Shown: positions 1 through 5,606 of the stretch, piece by piece
Numbering within the stretch: the first letter of the stretch is position 1
Layout: every line of letters starts with the position of its first letter
NCBI GenBank assembly: GCA_012515365.1
Contig: JAAYYM010000359.1
Location: 1 to 6,716 of the forward strand
DNA length: 6,716 nt
Direction of reading: 5' to 3'
Origin: Clostridia bacterium
Lineage (GTDB): Bacteria; Bacillota_A; Clostridia; Lachnospirales; Lachnospiraceae
The notes under the pieces: model-generated
Databases searched by the model: none
Told to the model about the DNA's origin: nothing
Seen by the model: the letters and a program-made list of their open reading frames with translations, nothing else
Position numbers and translations under genes: made by a program

Positions 1-104
1 ACAATCATGATCATAAATGGAAATAAACTTAATATTGCTAGGAAAATACATACTATGTAAACAACGATCATAAATCCTGTCGAGGTACGTTTTTTAGTTT
101 TCAT
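1..104 (-). CDS. ABC sugar permease, MalG-like, N-terminal fragment
   Basis: This is the first 34 codons of a second permease gene; the rest lies beyond the left window edge. The ATG at 104 overlaps the stop codon of the upstream permease in the arrangement TAATG, and an AAGGAGGG ribosome site sits inside the last codons of that gene. The visible protein begins MKTKKRTSTGF and continues into a hydrophobic stretch ending LSLFPFMIMIV. A short basic head followed by a first membrane helix running into a Pro-Phe turn is typical of MalG-type inner permeases of CUT1 importers. The position directly after a MalF-like gene supports this assignment. The EAA loop that contacts the ATPase would lie outside the window, so the family call rests on context and the N-terminus only. 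Confidence 0.8.
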   Translation of the reverse strand, partial: MKTKKRTSTGFMIVVYIVCIFLAILSLFPFMIMI

Positions 105-1093
105 TACGCGTTACCCTCCTTTTTAGCTTGTTTCATAGACATGCGATATGCCTTTTCCTGTTTTTTCATTAATTTATGCAATTCAATCTCTTCTTTATCA
201 CGTAACATGATAAACATGATCGCAGAAGCTACACAAATAATGAGGAACATAAGCACGCTGGCTGCAGCCGCACGATTGTATAAATAACTACCACTGAACG
301 CCTGATTATAGATGAATACACTTGTTGTCAATGTTGCATTATCCGGACCCTGTTTAGCAATAAACAGCTGTGGAATATCGAACATCTGCAATCCACCAAT
401 CAAACTTGTAACCAACGTAAACAGCAGGATTGTCTTCAAATTCGGAATCGTTACATAGAAAAATTGTTGTACGCGATTTGCTCCATCCACTTCAGCAGCC
501 TCAAAAATCTCAGGGCTGATACCCAAAATACCGGATACAAGAACAATCATCGTATAACCATACCACTGCCAAAACTGTATAAACTCAATAACTCCTTGAG
601 CCACTTTTTTACTTCTTAAGAAATAAATTGGTTTATCAGACCATCCCAAAGATGTGAAAATATCATTTACTGGTCCCATCGGGTGTCCGAAAAATGCTGC
701 AAATAAAATCGCAACTGTAGCAGCTGTAATAATATTTGGCAGATAGAATACTACTTTAAAAAATCCCTGACCCTTGATCTTACTTCTTGTATCAGTAAAC
801 CAAGCTGCCAATACTAAGCCTAATAAAATCTGAGGAACAAAGTTTATAATCCACATTTTCCATGTGTTGCGGAAAGCAATCTGAAATGAATTATTGGTAA
901 GAATTGTTTTGAAATTCTTGAAAGGATCTTCTACTAAAAAATTAATATTCGTAGTTCCTAAACCCTTTAAATCAGTAAATCCAATAAGCATTGTATAAAT
1001 GATTGGATATAATGAGAAAATAAGAAATGCTAATACAAAAGGAACACAAAAAAGATATCCGTATTTTGCATAGCTTACTCTTTTTCGTTTCAT
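104..1093 (-). CDS. ABC sugar permease, MalF-like (CUT1)
   Basis: Integral membrane subunit of a carbohydrate ABC importer, forming the channel with the MalG-like partner encoded next. With the start used here it has 329 residues, the usual size for the family. It begins MKRKRVSYAKYGYLF, the common opening of Gram-positive CUT1 permeases, and shows about six hydrophobic segments. The cytoplasmic EAA loop is clear: EAAEVDGANR at about residues 198-207, followed by the Ile-Pro pair that ends the motif; it docks on the ATPase. The reading frame is open to an upstream ATG at 1123, but that ATG lies in the arm of a hairpin and has no ribosome site, whereas the ATG at 1093 follows GGAGGCAGGA. The last 30 or so residues after the sixth helix form a highly charged, Lys-rich tail that looks longer than usual. 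The substrate cannot be told from sequence. Confidence 0.93.
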   Translation of the reverse strand: MKRKRVSYAKYGYLFCVPFVLAFLIFSLYPIIYTMLIGFTDLKGLGTTNINFLVEDPFKNFKTILTNNSFQIAFRNTWKMWIINFVPQILLGLVLAAWFTDTRSKIKGQGFFKVVFYLPNIITAATVAILFAAFFGHPMGPVNDIFTSLGWSDKPIYFLRSKKVAQGVIEFIQFWQWYGYTMIVLVSGILGISPEIFEAAEVDGANRVQQFFYVTIPNLKTILLFTLVTSLIGGLQMFDIPQLFIAKQGPDNATLTTSVFIYNQAFSGSYLYNRAAAASVLMFLIICVASAIMFIMLRDKEEIELHKLMKKQEKAYRMSMKQAKKEGNA

Positions 1094-1103
1094 TCCTGCC
1101 TCC
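1094..1103 (-). promoter_or_regulatory. Ribosome binding site that decides the permease start
   Basis: On the minus strand the bases just before the ATG at 1093 read GGAGGCAGGA, a near-perfect Shine-Dalgarno match about 5 bases from the start. The upstream in-frame ATG at 1123 is preceded by CTGCCGCCC, which has no match. This supports starting the permease 10 codons later than the longest open frame. Confidence 0.8.
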
Positions 1104-1110
1104 ATATTCC

Positions 1111-1163
1111 GGATTTTAAACATGGGCGGCAGAATGCTCTACCGCCCATGTCTTTTTAAATCC
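1111..1163 (-). promoter_or_regulatory. Intercistronic hairpin between binding protein and permease
   Basis: A 10-base perfect stem (ACATGGGCGG at 1120-1129 pairing with 1142-1151) encloses a 12-base loop that can form three more pairs (AGA/TCT). An outer stem of GGATTT (1111-1116) with AAATCC (1158-1163) extends it after an internal loop. It lies 17 bases past the stop codon of the binding-protein gene. In the direction of the operon it is followed by only three T residues, so it is a poor intrinsic terminator. Such hairpins after binding-protein genes are known, in systems such as malE-malF, to protect the upstream mRNA from 3' decay or to cause partial termination, giving more binding protein than permease. 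That role is inferred here. Read on the plus strand the stem is followed by CTTTTT, but no plus-strand gene ends here. Confidence 0.75.
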
Positions 1164-1179
1164 ACTTATTGAATTTTAA

Positions 1180-2625
1180 TTACTCAACTGTAACATCCAA
1201 GTTATCAGCTACATTTGTTTTGAAATCAGCGATTGCTGTTTCTCTGTCTTTGTTACCTGATGTATACTCACGAACTGCATCTCTCCAGTACTGGTTGATT
1301 GTCTCATCGTACTGTGTAAGGTTTGTTCCGTTTGCATACTGGTTAGCTGGTACAAATACATCGAACATATTCTGTCCGCCTAAGAAATCAAGAGATCCAT
1401 CAGACATAGCCATAACAGTTCCACTAGCTACACAGTCTTTTGTTCCGCCTTCTCCATTAAGTGTACCATTAGCCCACATATACTGAAGTCCTTCTTCTGT
1501 ACAGTTCAAAGTAATCCAGTCGATGATCTGTCCAACAGCTTCTTTCTTAGTTGAATCTTTGCTTGCAAGTACCCATGTACCACCCCAGAAGAATCCGATA
1601 GGAGGTTCGCAAACTGCCCAGTCACCATATGTGCCTTCGCCTGCTTTTTCTCCACCGCAGTTAGGAGCAAGTGTATAGTTGATTAACCAAGCTGGTCCAA
1701 AGAAACCGAAGATTCCCTGAGCGCCTTCGCCCTTCATATCAGCGAACCAAGCGTCCTGCCAATCCTGTGTATCATTGTGGTAACCATTGTCCATTAAGTC
1801 TTTAGAAAGATCTAAGAAGTTCTCTCTCTTAGGATCAATGTTAAGTGCTCCGTCAACGATCCATCCTTTTTCTGAGCTGTTCTCAACTGCATGCCAGATA
1901 TCTCCATCACCAGATACGATTCCGTATCCTTTAGCTTTTAATTCTTTAGCTGCTGCAAAGAAATCATCCCAGCTGTTTGTTCCAGCGCCGATTTTCTTAG
2001 CGATTTCTGCTGGATCATCTGTTCCGAATACTTCTGTTGCGATAGAACGACGATAAATGAAAGCACCGCCTGTTGCCTGATATCCAAGACCAACTACTTT
2101 TCCATCTGGGTTTGTTCCGATATCTACTGAATACTGAGCGATATCTGCTGCTTTGATCTCGTTTTCAACATCGATACCAAGATCTTCATAAGGAGCTGCA
2201 TACTGAGCTGCATCACCCTGTGTATACTTTAATACGAATGCTGCTTCTGCACAATACATATCTGGAGCTTCTGCTCCACCTGCTGCAAGTGCCTGATCAA
2301 GTGCTGGCTGATAAGCGCCATCTGTTGTTGCTACGATTGTAGAGTTTACAGTGTAACCAAAGTCTGGATGAGTCTCAAGGAATTTGTCAACCATCTTAGG
2401 TACTTCATCTGTAAATGCATACAGGTTGATTACGTTATCTCCTGTTGCTGCTGCATCCTCTGCAGGTGCTTCTTCTTCTGTTGCTGCTGGTTCTTCAGCA
2501 TCCTCTGCAGGTGCTGCTTCTTCTGTTGCTGGTGCTTCTGCAGGTGCTGCTGTGCTGTTACATCCTGCTAACAATGATGCTACCATTGCTGTACCGAGTA
2601 ACACACTAAGTAACTTCTTTTTCAT
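1180..2625 (-). CDS. Extracellular solute-binding lipoprotein of sugar ABC importer
   Basis: Surface lipoprotein that captures a sugar or oligosaccharide and delivers it to the permeases encoded downstream (family 1 solute-binding protein, MalE/UgpB type). The protein has 481 residues. It has a basic start (MKKK), a hydrophobic core and a lipobox LLAGC, with Cys22 the expected lipid-modified residue after signal peptidase II cleavage. Residues 24-62 form an Ala/Glu/Pro-rich tether containing a 15-residue duplication, which explains part of the extra length. The mature domain begins near NVINLYAF, like other family members, and carries many Trp, Tyr and Phe residues (for example FGFFGPAWL near 306-314 and FFWGGTWV near 345-352), as expected for stacking on sugar rings. 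GGAAGGGAG lies about 8 bases before the ATG. It is the first gene of its operon and faces araC across a shared control region. The exact ligand is unknown. Confidence 0.93.
   Translation of the reverse strand: MKKKLLSVLLGTAMVASLLAGCNSTAAPAEAPATEEAAPAEDAEEPAATEEEAPAEDAAATGDNVINLYAFTDEVPKMVDKFLETHPDFGYTVNSTIVATTDGAYQPALDQALAAGGAEAPDMYCAEAAFVLKYTQGDAAQYAAPYEDLGIDVENEIKAADIAQYSVDIGTNPDGKVVGLGYQATGGAFIYRRSIATEVFGTDDPAEIAKKIGAGTNSWDDFFAAAKELKAKGYGIVSGDGDIWHAVENSSEKGWIVDGALNIDPKRENFLDLSKDLMDNGYHNDTQDWQDAWFADMKGEGAQGIFGFFGPAWLINYTLAPNCGGEKAGEGTYGDWAVCEPPIGFFWGGTWVLASKDSTKKEAVGQIIDWITLNCTEEGLQYMWANGTLNGEGGTKDCVASGTVMAMSDGSLDFLGGQNMFDVFVPANQYANGTNLTQYDETINQYWRDAVREYTSGNKDRETAIADFKTNVADNLDVTVE
2453..2531 (-). 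repeat. Tandem duplication in the lipoprotein tether
   Basis: Two copies of a 34-base segment (2453-2486 and 2498-2531) differ at one base and are offset by 45 bases, exactly 15 codons. They encode ATEEAAPAEDAEEPA followed by ATEEEAPAEDAAATG in the linker between the lipid anchor and the binding domain. A shorter partial copy (TCTGCAGGTGCTGC) follows from about 2537. The in-frame period suggests the tether can lengthen or shorten by slippage or recombination without breaking the protein. Confidence 0.8.
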
Positions 2626-2668
2626 TTTTAGTTCTCCCTTCCAAAATAGATAAATTTGTTACTCCTTG

Positions 2669-2697
2669 AGTATAGCAGAACAATTCTTGCTTAGCTT
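2669..2697 (-). promoter_or_regulatory. Likely importer operon promoter, extended -10
   Basis: On the minus strand TGCTATACT occurs at 2677-2669: a -10 hexamer TATACT (5 of 6 consensus) with the TG of an extended -10. No good -35 hexamer stands at the right distance (about 2692-2697 reads AAGCTA). Transcription would start near 2662, giving a leader of about 37 bases. A promoter with a weak -35 and an extended -10 fits one that depends on an activator such as the divergent AraC protein. A weaker alternative on the same strand is CATAAT at 2737-2732 with TTTTTA at 2760-2755, 17 bases apart. Confidence 0.55.
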
Positions 2698-2720
2698 CTT
2701 AAAAATTGCTGTCTAAGTAT

Positions 2721-2736
2721 CAATTGTTGCTATTAT
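2721..2736. repeat. Operator-like motif, copy 1 (upstream of importer promoter)
   Basis: CAATTGTTGCTATTAT matches CATTTGTTGCTATCAT at 2925-2940 in 14 of 16 positions. This copy is centred about 66 bases before the predicted importer transcription start, where activators often bind. A partial relative, CAATTCTTGCT at 2681-2691 (10 of 11 bases), lies 40 bases closer to the importer gene, inside the spacer of its promoter. A role as AraC-protein binding site is inferred. Confidence 0.4.
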
Positions 2737-2778
2737 GGTTTTTCGAAATCTACTTAAAAAAGTTAATTTTTTTCTTTT

Positions 2779-2836
2779 TATTTGAGCATTTTTAGTAAAT
2801 TTCGTTAGAAATAGTTGAGATATATGAGCATTTTTA
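2779..2836. repeat. Direct repeat pair, 42-base spacing, possible AraC-type operator
   Basis: An exact 12-base repeat TGAGCATTTTTA occurs at 2783-2794 and 2825-2836. Including three more matching bases on the left (TAT) it is 15 of 16 bases, 2779-2794 and 2821-2836. The offset of 42 bases equals about four helical turns, so both copies face the same side of the DNA. AraC-family regulators commonly bind direct repeats on one face. The pair lies roughly midway between the two divergent promoters. Its use as an operator is inferred. Confidence 0.5.
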
Positions 2837-2911
2837 CCTTCGAATTGTACTTTTTCACAAACAAACCAGCTCAATCTTAATAGTCGACCGCAAGAATTCG
2901 TACTAAAAAAT

Positions 2912-2940
2912 TTGACAGACATTTCATTTGTTGCTATCAT
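2912..2940 (+). promoter_or_regulatory. Promoter of araC-family regulator gene
   Basis: A perfect -35 hexamer TTGACA (2912-2917) is followed by a 17-base spacer and TATCAT (2935-2940), a 5 of 6 match to the -10. The start of transcription would be near 2947, giving a leader of only about 22 bases that contains the ribosome site AAAGGGGG (2954-2961). Confidence 0.8.
2925..2940. repeat. Operator-like motif, copy 2 (on the araC promoter)
   Basis: CATTTGTTGCTATCAT, 14 of 16 identical to the motif at 2721-2736, covers the -10 hexamer and part of the spacer of the araC promoter. Binding here would block RNA polymerase, so negative autoregulation is the natural guess. The matching could partly reflect shared TATNAT-like sequence. 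Confidence 0.4.
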
Positions 2941-2968
2941 AAATTTGCTATAGAAAGGGGGTATTTAT

Positions 2969-3829
2969 ATGATAGAAGCATTGACCGGAATACATGAAAC
3001 TGTCCACTTTGAAAATAATTCTACTATTATGATCTATAATAACAGCAAGAATGAAGATTATCCTACTCATTGGCATACACCGATCGAGATCATCATGCCT
3101 GTGGAAAGCTCCTATAAAGTAACTTGTAACAACAGTTCTTTCTTATTAAATGAAAATGATATTCTTTTGATTGCCCCCGGAACCCTGCATTCACTATATG
3201 CTCCACAAAAGGGCCGACGTTTGATATTCCAGGCAGCTATTACCCTGCTAAATGCCATCAAGGAATGTGAATCTGCCATTTCTTTGATTTCACCGGCCAC
3301 TCTGATCACTGCCGATAACTCACCAATGATCCATGAAACGGTAAAAGCATTAATGATCGACATCTTAAATGAATATACAGAACGGGCTATTTTGAGTGAT
3401 GCATTTATTTATTCTAAGCTGATCCATATACTTGTTTTGATCGGACGTACCCACGCCACAGATCTGGACAAGCTGGAGCTGCGCCAGAATAAGCAACAAG
3501 AATATATAGAAAAGTTTATGGAAGTCTGTAATTATATCAATAAACATTGTACCGAAAATCTCTCTCTTGATGAAATTGCTGAAATTGCCGGCTTTAGTAA
3601 ATATCATTTTTCACGTTTATTTAAACAATTTACAAACTATTCTTTCTATAAATATTTAAATATGCATCGCATTATGTATGCTGAAAAGCTTCTGATCAAT
3701 CCGGACGTATCTGTAACAGAGGTTGCTTTGTTGTCTGGATTTAATTCTATTTCAGCCTTCATTCGTATGTTTAAGATATTCAAAAACTGTACACCTACAG
3801 AATTCCGTATCATGTATCAACATCAATAA
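2969..3829 (+). CDS. AraC-family transcriptional regulator
   Basis: Cytoplasmic DNA-binding regulator of 286 residues, the standard length for the cupin-type AraC family. The N-terminal half is a sugar-sensing cupin: HWH at residues 34-36 opens the fold (HWHTPIEIIMPVE), and the strand pattern NENDILLIAPGTLHSL at 61-76 is typical. The C-terminal 100 residues hold two helix-turn-helix units: SLDEIAEIAGFSKYHFSRLF at about 199-218, and the second from about SVTEVALLSGF (248) through PTEFR (276-280), the usual end of the domain. The ATG follows AAAGGGGG by 7 bases. The gene is transcribed divergently from the importer operon, a layout in which such proteins usually activate the neighbouring transporter in response to its substrate. 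The motif overlapping its own -10 suggests autoregulation. It converges on the HD-domain gene with only 5 bases between stop codons. Confidence 0.93.
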   Translation: MIEALTGIHETVHFENNSTIMIYNNSKNEDYPTHWHTPIEIIMPVESSYKVTCNNSSFLLNENDILLIAPGTLHSLYAPQKGRRLIFQAAITLLNAIKECESAISLISPATLITADNSPMIHETVKALMIDILNEYTERAILSDAFIYSKLIHILVLIGRTHATDLDKLELRQNKQQEYIEKFMEVCNYINKHCTENLSLDEIAEIAGFSKYHFSRLFKQFTNYSFYKYLNMHRIMYAEKLLINPDVSVTEVALLSGFNSISAFIRMFKIFKNCTPTEFRIMYQHQ

Positions 3830-3834
3830 CTATC

Positions 3835-5082
3835 TTAATAGAAATTCTGATAAAGAAGACTATACTGCGTATTCAGCTTTGTATGAATCTGCAGTATTTT
3901 ATTTGACTCATTTTTCACTTTCGACATGATTTCATCATAATTTCTAATAAAGATCTTTACAATAATCTTACTCAATTTCCCCGAATTAGCTTCTTTTTCA
4001 AGCACATCTATAATATATTCTTTCTTCTTTTCTTTCCGATAGCTTCTTTTATTGATCATTCCTGTAACCATATCTGCGATCTGAAGTATTTTCTGCAGCA
4101 TATCCATATCAGCATCTGTCAGACCTTTATAATAACCTGATCCGTCTAGCCTCTCATGATGTGCAGTTGCGATCTTTACGACCTCGGGATCTAAAAACCG
4201 CTTGAGCAGATTCTCTGTGATACTGACATGTGCGCGCATCTTCATGATTTCTTCCTGTGTCAGAGCTCTGGGCGCATCTAGTATTTTAGGTGATACAGCA
4301 AGCATTCCTACATCATGTAAAAGTGTGGCGTAATACAGTTTTTCAGAATCTTCTTCTGAAATCTTAAGTATCGCTGCAATCTCACGACAAATACAAATGG
4401 TCGTAACCGTATCTGTAACTGCGTAATCACTTCTAAATCCAATGGTATACATCATCATTTCAAGGTATTGTTTCTTCTCTTCATCATTAAATAAAATATA
4501 GTTTAGAATCTGATCAATCTCATCTACATACTTTCCTGATTCCAGCTGTCCCAATATATCATATTTAATTTGTGCCTGCCTAAACAAAGAAATCGATTCT
4601 GATGAATACTTCTTATTCTCATATCTGTCAAGAACCCGATAGTCAAAACGCGGTCCTATCAGATTATAATGAAGATCCAGTCTTTCTGCAAAAGAAAGAT
4701 AGTCTGAGATATTCATGTATTCATATTCAATCGATTTCTTTTTTTCATAATCAATATGATGGTATAAGATAATCTTTGCTTTTTCCTTCATCGGTGTAAG
4801 ATATCTCATAAACAAAGAGCCGTAAATAGAATGTGCCATTACTTCTTTTGTTTCATAAGTTACAAAATTATCTATTACCTCTGTCTTATATGCTCCTATA
4901 TCATGAAGAACAGCAAGGATGATGTATTCTGCCAGTTCATACTCAACATAACCACCCTTACACTGGAGCATCTTTAAAAGGATATAGGCAACTCTCACCC
5001 CATGTTCCATGGGGCGTTTATCTATTAATTTCAGCGTATTAACCAATAATTTCCCTAGGTTCTTGCTTGTAATGATTTCCAT
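3835..5082 (-). CDS. Double HD-domain protein, second domain HD-GYP-like
   Basis: A 415-residue soluble protein with two metal-dependent phosphohydrolase-type HD domains in tandem. Domain 1 (about 20-135) shows His27, the His60-Asp61 pair in LHDIGAYK, His84, His108-His109 and Asp127, a complete-looking set of metal ligands. Domain 2 (about 215-345) resembles HD-GYP phosphodiesterases of cyclic dinucleotides: LHDVGM at 255-260, His285, HHERLDGSGYY at 308-318 and IADMV at 335-339. It departs from the family in three ways: the first His of the motif is replaced (Asp224 or a neighbour), the Lys of HDxGK is Met260, and GYP is GYY. Enzyme activity and substrate are therefore uncertain; a sensor or degenerate enzyme is possible. 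No membrane helix or signal peptide is seen. GGAG lies about 8 bases before the ATG. The gene follows the GNAT gene by 44 bases without a convincing terminator between, so it is probably in the same operon. Confidence 0.85.
   Translation of the reverse strand: MEIITSKNLGKLLVNTLKLIDKRPMEHGVRVAYILLKMLQCKGGYVEYELAEYIILAVLHDIGAYKTEVIDNFVTYETKEVMAHSIYGSLFMRYLTPMKEKAKIILYHHIDYEKKKSIEYEYMNISDYLSFAERLDLHYNLIGPRFDYRVLDRYENKKYSSESISLFRQAQIKYDILGQLESGKYVDEIDQILNYILFNDEEKKQYLEMMMYTIGFRSDYAVTDTVTTICICREIAAILKISEEDSEKLYYATLLHDVGMLAVSPKILDAPRALTQEEIMKMRAHVSITENLLKRFLDPEVVKIATAHHERLDGSGYYKGLTDADMDMLQKILQIADMVTGMINKRSYRKEKKKEYIIDVLEKEANSGKLSKIIVKIFIRNYDEIMSKVKNESNKILQIHTKLNTQYSLLYQNFY
3862..3904 (+). terminator. 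Likely araC terminator inside the convergent HD gene
   Basis: On the plus strand ATACTGC (3862-3868) pairs with GCAGTAT (3891-3897), and inside it ATTCA (3871-3875) pairs with TGAAT (3884-3888), leaving an 8-base loop. The stem runs into TTTATTT. It begins 33 bases after the araC stop codon and lies within the last codons of the oppositely oriented HD gene. On the minus strand the hairpin comes before the stop codon and has no clean T-run after it, so it most likely serves araC only. Confidence 0.6.
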
Positions 5083-5126
5083 GGCATTTCTCCATAAAAA
5101 AGTTGCAATTAATTAGATGCCGCCTA

Positions 5127-5594
5127 TCAATTATTTAATTGGATCTTCATTGGAGTAAATCGAATTCCGTCCGTCGAAATTTCCTTATTCATATCCTTAA
5201 AACCTATTTTGTGATAAAAATCTGTTGCATATGGTGCAGCATTTACTGTAAATGTATAAATTCCAAAATCATGAATATAGTCAAATGCATAATTCAGTAA
5301 CGCTCTTCCAACGCCTTGTCGATGGTACTCGCTCTTAACGAATAATAAGGAAACATGATTTTCGTTTCGGATCCCTATCACTCCGATCAGTTCATCTCCA
5401 AAAAATGCTCCAAAGGTATAATACTGCCCACTCAAAAACATTTTCTCCAGTTTAGGATCTTCAATAAAATTTCGGAAACTCTGTATTCCTTCATTTGAAT
5501 ATTCCGGAGCTTCGTATTGATTAAAAATTTCCCATACCAGCTGCATTGCCGGTTTCCATTCCGTTGCTTTCAATGAACGTATCTCAAAGTTCAT
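5127..5594 (-). CDS. GNAT-family N-acetyltransferase
   Basis: A 155-residue protein of normal length for a stand-alone GNAT enzyme, which transfers an acetyl group from acetyl-CoA to an amine of a small molecule or protein. Strand 4 and motif A are clear: VSLLFVKSEYHRQGVGRALL at 81-100, where RQGVGR (92-97) is the pyrophosphate-binding loop for CoA. Motif B follows as FYHKIGF at 126-132, with the Tyr that often acts as general acid. The acceptor cannot be predicted. Translation starts at an ATG preceded by AGGAGTGAG; the AGG of this ribosome site overlaps the TAG stop of the DUF1002 gene, and only 12 bases separate the two genes. This implies one mRNA and probably coupled translation. The HD gene follows 44 bases later. 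Confidence 0.9.
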   Translation of the reverse strand: MNFEIRSLKATEWKPAMQLVWEIFNQYEAPEYSNEGIQSFRNFIEDPKLEKMFLSGQYYTFGAFFGDELIGVIGIRNENHVSLLFVKSEYHRQGVGRALLNYAFDYIHDFGIYTFTVNAAPYATDFYHKIGFKDMNKEISTDGIRFTPMKIQLNN

Positions 5595-5606
5595 ATTAAC
5601 TCACTC

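Larger units (their letters stand above)
2626..2968. other. Divergent regulatory region between importer operon and araC
   Basis: This 343-base AT-rich stretch holds no convincing gene. It contains a promoter toward the importer (around 2669-2697), a strong promoter toward araC (2912-2940), and several repeats that may be operators: a pair at 2779-2794 and 2821-2836, a pair at 2721-2736 and 2925-2940, and an inverted 9-base pair at 2682-2690 and 2890-2898. A 75-codon minus-strand open frame spans 2713-2940, but it lacks a ribosome site and a recognisable protein pattern. I saw no catabolite-response (CcpA-type) palindrome. Confidence 0.8.

Noticed and set aside
1111..1163. Plus-strand intrinsic terminator (GC stem followed by CTTTTT)
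   Set aside because: The structure would fit on the plus strand, but there is no plus-strand gene to its left, so a role in the minus-strand operon is more likely.
2368..2653. Two plus-strand open frames rich in Cys or in Ser/Ala opposite the lipoprotein start
   Set aside because: They are antisense shadows of the Ala/Glu/Pro-rich tether; their low-complexity composition comes from the repeated GCT/TCT-type codons of the real gene.
2713..2940. 75-codon minus-strand open frame filling the divergent intergenic region
   Set aside because: It has no ribosome site before its ATG, covers the araC promoter and operator-like repeats, and its product looks like translated AT-rich DNA; the internal similarity in its protein comes from the 42-base DNA repeat, which happens to be a multiple of three.
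3112..3607. Minus-strand open frames of 83 and 80 codons opposite araC
   Set aside because: Neither shows a ribosome site or domain pattern, and the plus-strand AraC protein accounts fully for this stretch.
5106..5141. AT-only dyad (CAATTAA with TTAATTG) between the GNAT and HD genes as a terminator
   Set aside because: Seven AT-rich pairs around a 22-base loop, partly inside the GNAT coding end, without a following T-run; too weak to support a terminator.
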